A stretch of 64,000 nt of DNA from Pyxidicoccus xibeiensis (GTDB lineage: Bacteria; Myxococcota; Myxococcia; Myxococcales; Myxococcaceae). A program made the position numbers and the translations under genes. The stretch is taken from positions 1,054,001-1,118,000 of the forward strand of contig NZ_JAJVKV010000001.1 of assembly GCF_024198175.1 (NCBI RefSeq), in the 5' to 3' direction. Position 1 is the stretch's first letter, and each line of letters begins with the position of its first letter. Below, one piece after another: positions 60,448 through 64,000 of this stretch. A model generated the notes under the pieces. The model saw only the letters and a program-made list of their open reading frames with translations, ran no database searches and was not told the DNA's origin.

Positions 60448-61047
60448 TCAGGAAGCGGGGTTGCGTGCGGCGGCGACAAGCGCGTCGAAGGCCCGGCGGG
60501 CGCGCGCCTCGGCCTGCGGGTCTCTCATCAGGCGCAGGGCATGGTGGAAGCCCAGCATCGCCGCGTACTCGTCATGGGCGAACTGCTCCACGTCCAAATC
60601 CTTGCGGAAGTGCCCCTCTGCCACGGCGATGCGCGCGGCCTGGGCCAGGCAGTCCAGCCAGTCCCGCTGCGTCTGCACCAGCTTGTCCCGCGCGGGCCCG
60701 GGCGCGTCGTCCAGCTCCGCCGCCGCCGCCACGAAGATGCAGCCCCCCTCCAGGTACTTGTCGCGGTCCCACGTCAGCCAGCCGTCGAAGAGCGCCCGCA
60801 CGCGGGGCTCGCCGCGGGGCCTGCTCAGCGCCGGGTGGATGACGCGCTCGGTGAAGACGGCGGAGGCCGCCTCCAGCACCTGCACCTGGAGCTCCGTCTT
60901 GGACTTGAAGTGCGCGAACAGGCCGCTCTTGGAGAGGCTCAGCTCCTCCGCCAGCCCGCCGATGCTCAGCCCGTGCAGCCCCACCCGGCTGGCCAGCCGG
61001 ACGGCCGTCTCCAGGATGGTCTGATGGGTGAGCTCGCCCTTGCGCAT
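60448..61047 (-). CDS. TetR-family transcriptional repressor
   Basis: The 199-residue protein has a TetR N-terminal helix-turn-helix in residues 1-50 (TILETAVRLASRVGLHGLSIGGLAEELSLSKSGLFAHFKSKTEL) followed by an all-helical ligand-binding domain. It starts at an ATG (61047) directly abutting a 20-bp near-palindrome that overlaps the promoter, so it should repress its own operon. The downstream alpha/beta hydrolase gene is co-transcribed. Confidence 0.92.
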   Translation of the reverse strand: MRKGELTHQTILETAVRLASRVGLHGLSIGGLAEELSLSKSGLFAHFKSKTELQVQVLEAASAVFTERVIHPALSRPRGEPRVRALFDGWLTWDRDKYLEGGCIFVAAAAELDDAPGPARDKLVQTQRDWLDCLAQAARIAVAEGHFRKDLDVEQFAHDEYAAMLGFHHALRLMRDPQAEARARRAFDALVAAARNPAS

Positions 61048-61082
61048 GACCTATCTATAGAACGGTCGTGCTTTTTCCGCAA
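61048..61082 (-). promoter_or_regulatory. TetR promoter and operator
   Basis: On the minus strand TTGCGG (61077-61082) and TATAGA (61054-61059) are spaced by 17 bp. The 20-bp near-palindrome at 61048-61067 (16 of 20 positions symmetrical, GACC at one end and GGTC at the other) covers the -10 box and touches the ATG, so the repressor would block transcription directly. The transcript should be leaderless. Confidence 0.7.
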
Positions 61083-61089
61083 CCCCGTC

Positions 61090-61530
61090 TCAGCCCTCGG
61101 TGTTGCGGAGGAAGTCGGCCACCTGGGCGAAGCGTGCGTCGAGGAAGCGGCGCAGGCCGCCGGTGATGCCCCGGGCGTCCAGGGCCTTCTGCATGCTGCG
61201 CACCCACGCGTCGCGCATGGCGGTGTCCACCGGCAGGTGGCCGTGGCGCATGCGCAGCCGGGGGTGGCCGTGGCGCTCCATATAATGTTGCGGGCCCCCC
61301 AGCCACCCGACGAGGAAGAGGCCGAAGCGCTCGCGCGTGCCCGCATTCACCCGGCCCTGGGCGTCCAGCTCGTGCAGCTTCGCGAGCGCCGGCTCGTGGG
61401 CGTCCATGGCGTCATAGAAGGCGTAGGCGAGCGCACGCACGGCCTCGTCGCCTCCGAGCTTGTGGTACGGCGTCTCCTCCAGGGTGGGCACCCAGTCATC
61501 CGAGGGCGGCAGCTTCAGTTCAACGGGCAT
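61090..61530 (-). CDS. group II-type truncated hemoglobin
   Basis: The 146-residue protein resembles trHbO-type globins: TPYHKLGGDEAVRALAYAFYDAMD at the start, FGLFLVGWLGGPQHYMERHGHPRLRMRHGHLPVD near residue 75-105 with the GGP motif and the proximal-histidine region, and an ending helix. It binds heme and O2 or reacts with NO or peroxide. The ATG at 61530 has a GAAGGA ribosome-binding site; an upstream in-frame start at 61542 is a TTG and unlikely. Confidence 0.88.
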   Translation of the reverse strand: MPVELKLPPSDDWVPTLEETPYHKLGGDEAVRALAYAFYDAMDAHEPALAKLHELDAQGRVNAGTRERFGLFLVGWLGGPQHYMERHGHPRLRMRHGHLPVDTAMRDAWVRSMQKALDARGITGGLRRFLDARFAQVADFLRNTEG

Positions 61531-61659
61531 GGCTTCCTTCAACCGCAGGGGAAAGGAGTCCCCATCCTGTCGCGCTCCGGCCGGCGGCGCACGGGTATCC
61601 GTGGAACGGAAGTACAGCTGGCGAGGTGGCGTGCGGTGTACACCTTGCCTACCCGCGAA

Positions 61660-61688
61660 TTGACCCCACGAAGAGGCGGTTGCTAAGG
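61660..61688 (+). promoter_or_regulatory. candidate promoter of the hybrid kinase gene
   Basis: TTGACC at 61660-61665 and CTAAGG at 61683-61688 are separated by 17 bp. The expected transcription start lies a few bases before the GTG at 61701. Confidence 0.45.
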
Positions 61689-61700
61689 CGTGGACCTCCG

Positions 61701-64000
61701 GTGACCTCCCCCTCCAGCGTCACACCACTCGACACGCCACCCCTGCCTTCGGTCTGGGTGCTCGACGACAGCCCGGCTGAGACCGAGGCCATCCGTCGCG
61801 CCCTGGCACCGGCGTGCCAGGTCGTCGCGTTCGCGGATGGCCCGGCGCTGCTGGAGGCCATCGGCCAGGGGCCGGCGCCAGAGGTGCTGGTGCTGGACTG
61901 GTTCCTCCCCGGCATGACGGGCCTGGAGGTGTGCCGCTTCCTGCGCGCCAACCCGGCCACCGAGCACCTCCCGGTGCTGCTGCTCACCGCCAACACGCGC
62001 CCGGAGGACGTGGTGGAGGGGCTGACGGCGGGCGCCAACGAGTACGTCTTCAAGCCCTTCCGCGCGGCGGAGCTCTCCGCGCGGGTGCAGACGCTGGTCC
62101 GCTGGGAGCGCACGCGCCGCGTGGCGCTGGAGGCCGAGCGGGCGCGGCGCGTCCAGGTGGAGGGCACGCTGTCCGCGGTGCAGGCCGCCGAGGAGCGGGC
62201 GTGGCGCAGCGAGCTGCGCTTCCGCCTGGCGGCCCGTGCCACGCGGGACGCCGTCTGGGAGTGGGACCCGCGCACCGACGCCGTGGACTGGACGAGCGGC
62301 GTCAGCGAGGTGTTCGGCCATGCCCCCGCGGCCGTGCGGGACACCTTCGAGTGGTGGGAGCGGCACCTGCACCCGGAGGACCGCGCGCGCGTGGTGCGCA
62401 GCCTCCTGGCCACGGTGGACGGGCCCGAGCACGAGTGGCAGAGCACCTACCGCTTCATGCGGGGCAATGGCACCTGGGCGCACGTGGTGGACCGGTGCCA
62501 CATCGTCCGGGACGGCCAGGAGCGCGCGGTGCAGGTGGTGGGGGCGATGCAGGACGTCACCGAGCGCCAGGAGGCGGAGGCCGAGCGCACCCGCCTGCTG
62601 GAGGCCGAGCGCCGGGCGCGCGAGGAGGCGGACCGGCAGCGCGCGCGGCTGGCCACCCTCTTCGAGCAGGTGCCCGCCGTCCTGGCCGTGCTGAGCGCGC
62701 CGGACCAGCGCTTCCTCGTGGCCAACGCCCAGATGCGCCAGCTCTACGGGCAGCGGCGGCTGGTGGGGCTCACCATGCGCGAGGCCAAGCCGGAGCTGGA
62801 GGGCCAGGGCTTCTTCGAGCTGCTGGACACGGTGTTCACCACCGGCGAGGCCTTCAGCGCCCGGGAGATGCCCGCCCGCATCGACCGGAAGAACGACGGG
62901 GAGCTGACGGAGGGCTACTTCGACTTCATGTACCAGCCCATGCTGGACGCCGAAGGGCGGGTGGACGCCGTCATCGTCTTCGCGGTGGAGGTGACGGCCA
63001 GCGTCCACGCGCGGCGCAAGGAGTCGGAGCTGGCGCGGGCGCTCCACGACAGCGAGCAGCGGCTGCGCTCGGCGCTGGCGGCGGCCAACGTGGGCACGTG
63101 GCAGGTGGACCTGGCCACGCGGACGGATGTGCGCGACGCCAACCTCAACCGCATCCTCGGGCTGGAGCCGCGCGAGGTGAGCCTCCCCATGGAGGACTGG
63201 CTGTCCCACATCCACCCGGAGGACCGGCCCGCCGTGGAGAAGGCCGTCGAGCGCGCCATCCGCGAGCGCGGCACCTTCGAGGCCGAGTACCGCATCCTCC
63301 GGCCGGACGGCACGGTGCGGTGGATTCGGGACCAGGGGCAGGTGCTGGTGGACACGCGGGGCGAGCCCCGGCACTTCACCGGCGCGCTGGCGGACATCAC
63401 CGAGCCCAAGCGGCTGACGGCGGAGATGCGCGCGCGCGCGGACTTCGAGCGGCAGCTCATCGGCATCGTCAGCCACGACTTGCGCAACCCGCTGAGCGCG
63501 ATAACGCTGGCGGTGTCGGTGCTGCTCAACCGCGACAAGCTGGAGCCGCGGCTGGAGCGGCACGTGCAGCGCATCCAGCGCTCGGCGGAGCGGGCGACGC
63601 GGATGATTCGCGACCTGCTCGACTTCACGCGGGCCCGGCAGGGCGCGGGCATTCCGGTGTACCCGCGCGAGGTGGACCTGCACGAGGTGGTGCACGCGGT
63701 GGCGGACGAGGTGCACGCCGCCTGGCCGGACCGGCGCATCCAGGTGGAGCAGCAGGGCATCGGCGCGGGGACGTGGGACCCGGACCGGCTGGCGCAGATG
63801 CTGGGCAACCTGCTGGGCAATGCGCTGCAGTACAGCCCTCCGGACACCCTGGTGCGGGTGATGTCGCGCGGCGGGGAGGACGGCGTGGTGCTGGAGGTCC
63901 ACAACCAGGGCACGCCGATTGCGGCGGAGCAGCTCCCGCGCATCTTCGAGCCGCTGGAGCGGGGCGTGGAGAAGCCGGAGGACCGCGGCGGGCGGAGCAT
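61701..64000 (+). CDS. receiver/PAS hybrid histidine kinase, truncated by the window edge
   Basis: Reading from a GTG at 61701, at least 766 residues are encoded with no stop before the window ends. Residues about 15-135 are a receiver domain with acidic D22-D23, phospho-acceptor D66 in LVLDWF and K118 in FKPF. Three PAS domains follow at about 175-280 (FRLAARATRDAVWEWDPRT), 315-430 and 450-565 (each ending in phrases like GAMQDVTER or GALADITEPK). A HisKA domain has H592 in VSHDLRNPLSA, and the HATPase N-box NLLGNALQYSP lies near 705; the remaining kinase motifs are cut off. It has no membrane segment. The GTG is chosen because a promoter-like pair lies just upstream. Confidence 0.85.
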   Translation, partial: MTSPSSVTPLDTPPLPSVWVLDDSPAETEAIRRALAPACQVVAFADGPALLEAIGQGPAPEVLVLDWFLPGMTGLEVCRFLRANPATEHLPVLLLTANTRPEDVVEGLTAGANEYVFKPFRAAELSARVQTLVRWERTRRVALEAERARRVQVEGTLSAVQAAEERAWRSELRFRLAARATRDAVWEWDPRTDAVDWTSGVSEVFGHAPAAVRDTFEWWERHLHPEDRARVVRSLLATVDGPEHEWQSTYRFMRGNGTWAHVVDRCHIVRDGQERAVQVVGAMQDVTERQEAEAERTRLLEAERRAREEADRQRARLATLFEQVPAVLAVLSAPDQRFLVANAQMRQLYGQRRLVGLTMREAKPELEGQGFFELLDTVFTTGEAFSAREMPARIDRKNDGELTEGYFDFMYQPMLDAEGRVDAVIVFAVEVTASVHARRKESELARALHDSEQRLRSALAAANVGTWQVDLATRTDVRDANLNRILGLEPREVSLPMEDWLSHIHPEDRPAVEKAVERAIRERGTFEAEYRILRPDGTVRWIRDQGQVLVDTRGEPRHFTGALADITEPKRLTAEMRARADFERQLIGIVSHDLRNPLSAITLAVSVLLNRDKLEPRLERHVQRIQRSAERATRMIRDLLDFTRARQGAGIPVYPREVDLHEVVHAVADEVHAAWPDRRIQVEQQGIGAGTWDPDRLAQMLGNLLGNALQYSPPDTLVRVMSRGGEDGVVLEVHNQGTPIAAEQLPRIFEPLERGVEKPEDRGGRS

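Overview
The window is GC-rich DNA from a myxobacterium, most likely a Myxococcus, Corallococcus or Pyxidicoccus relative. The evidence is the presence of Myxococcales paralogous families (DUF2381 at 129-1052, DUF2378 at 25803-26384), a golvesin-type C-terminal domain (22928-24556), many lipoproteins with kelch, RCC1 or DUF4397 repeats, an FHA-containing sigma-54 activator, several multi-PAS/GAF histidine kinases, and codons dominated by G/C third positions. No species-level claim can be made from the sequence alone.

Layout. 1-4.2 kb: a DUF2381 protein, a small lipoprotein and a kelch-repeat lipoprotein. 4.2-12.0 kb (minus strand): a run of three TadE/TadG-like pseudopilin-type proteins, a twin-CX3C cysteine protein, a proline-rich exported protein, and ileS. 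12.1-16.6 kb: FHA/sigma-54 activator, RimK-type ATP-grasp ligase, DsbA-like oxidoreductase and a zinc-finger membrane protein. 16.8-24.6 kb: low-complexity lipoprotein, a second lipoprotein, a membrane histidine kinase, a TolB-like lipoprotein and a golvesin-domain amidase. 25-28.1 kb: metallophosphoesterase, DUF2378, a hotdog-like protein behind a structured AT-rich control region, and a small hypothetical. 28.2-30.4 kb: a degenerate tRNA-Gly-like element and a two-gene Septu-type (PtuA/PtuB) antiphage module. 30.5-35.2 kb: kup and a GAF/PAS histidine kinase. 35.2-37.6 kb: a lipoprotein toxin-like gene with a SUKH-like immunity partner, possibly of the Sit type. 37.7-42.2 kb: exported protein, S9 peptidase, DUF4397 protein. 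42.3-46.9 kb: an operon of RCC1 lipoprotein, sigma factor, anti-sigma-like membrane protein and caspase-like protease. 47-49.5 kb: sigma-54-promoter-linked desaturase and two envelope proteins. 49.6-54.1 kb: an ABC ATPase and a permease/M1-aminopeptidase fusion. 54.2-57.0 kb: two near-identical 28-residue peptide genes, each with its own matched promoter and hairpin terminator, bracketing an ECF sigma factor, an SDR lacking its catalytic tyrosine, and a Cys-rich lipoprotein. 57-64 kb: LysR/SDR pair, exported protein, TetR/hydrolase operon with operators, truncated globin, and a hybrid response-regulator/histidine kinase running off the right edge.

The most novel-looking part is the duplicated Gly-rich peptide locus (54.2-57.0 kb): the two peptide genes differ by five synonymous changes and a three-residue block, so they look like real, selected coding sequences. 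Other points worth attention are the Septu module, the lipoprotein toxin/immunity pair, two sigma-54 promoters each accompanied by an upstream palindrome, and a series of promoters placed so close to start codons that the transcripts should be nearly leaderless. All calls are from reading the sequence; no database search was run.
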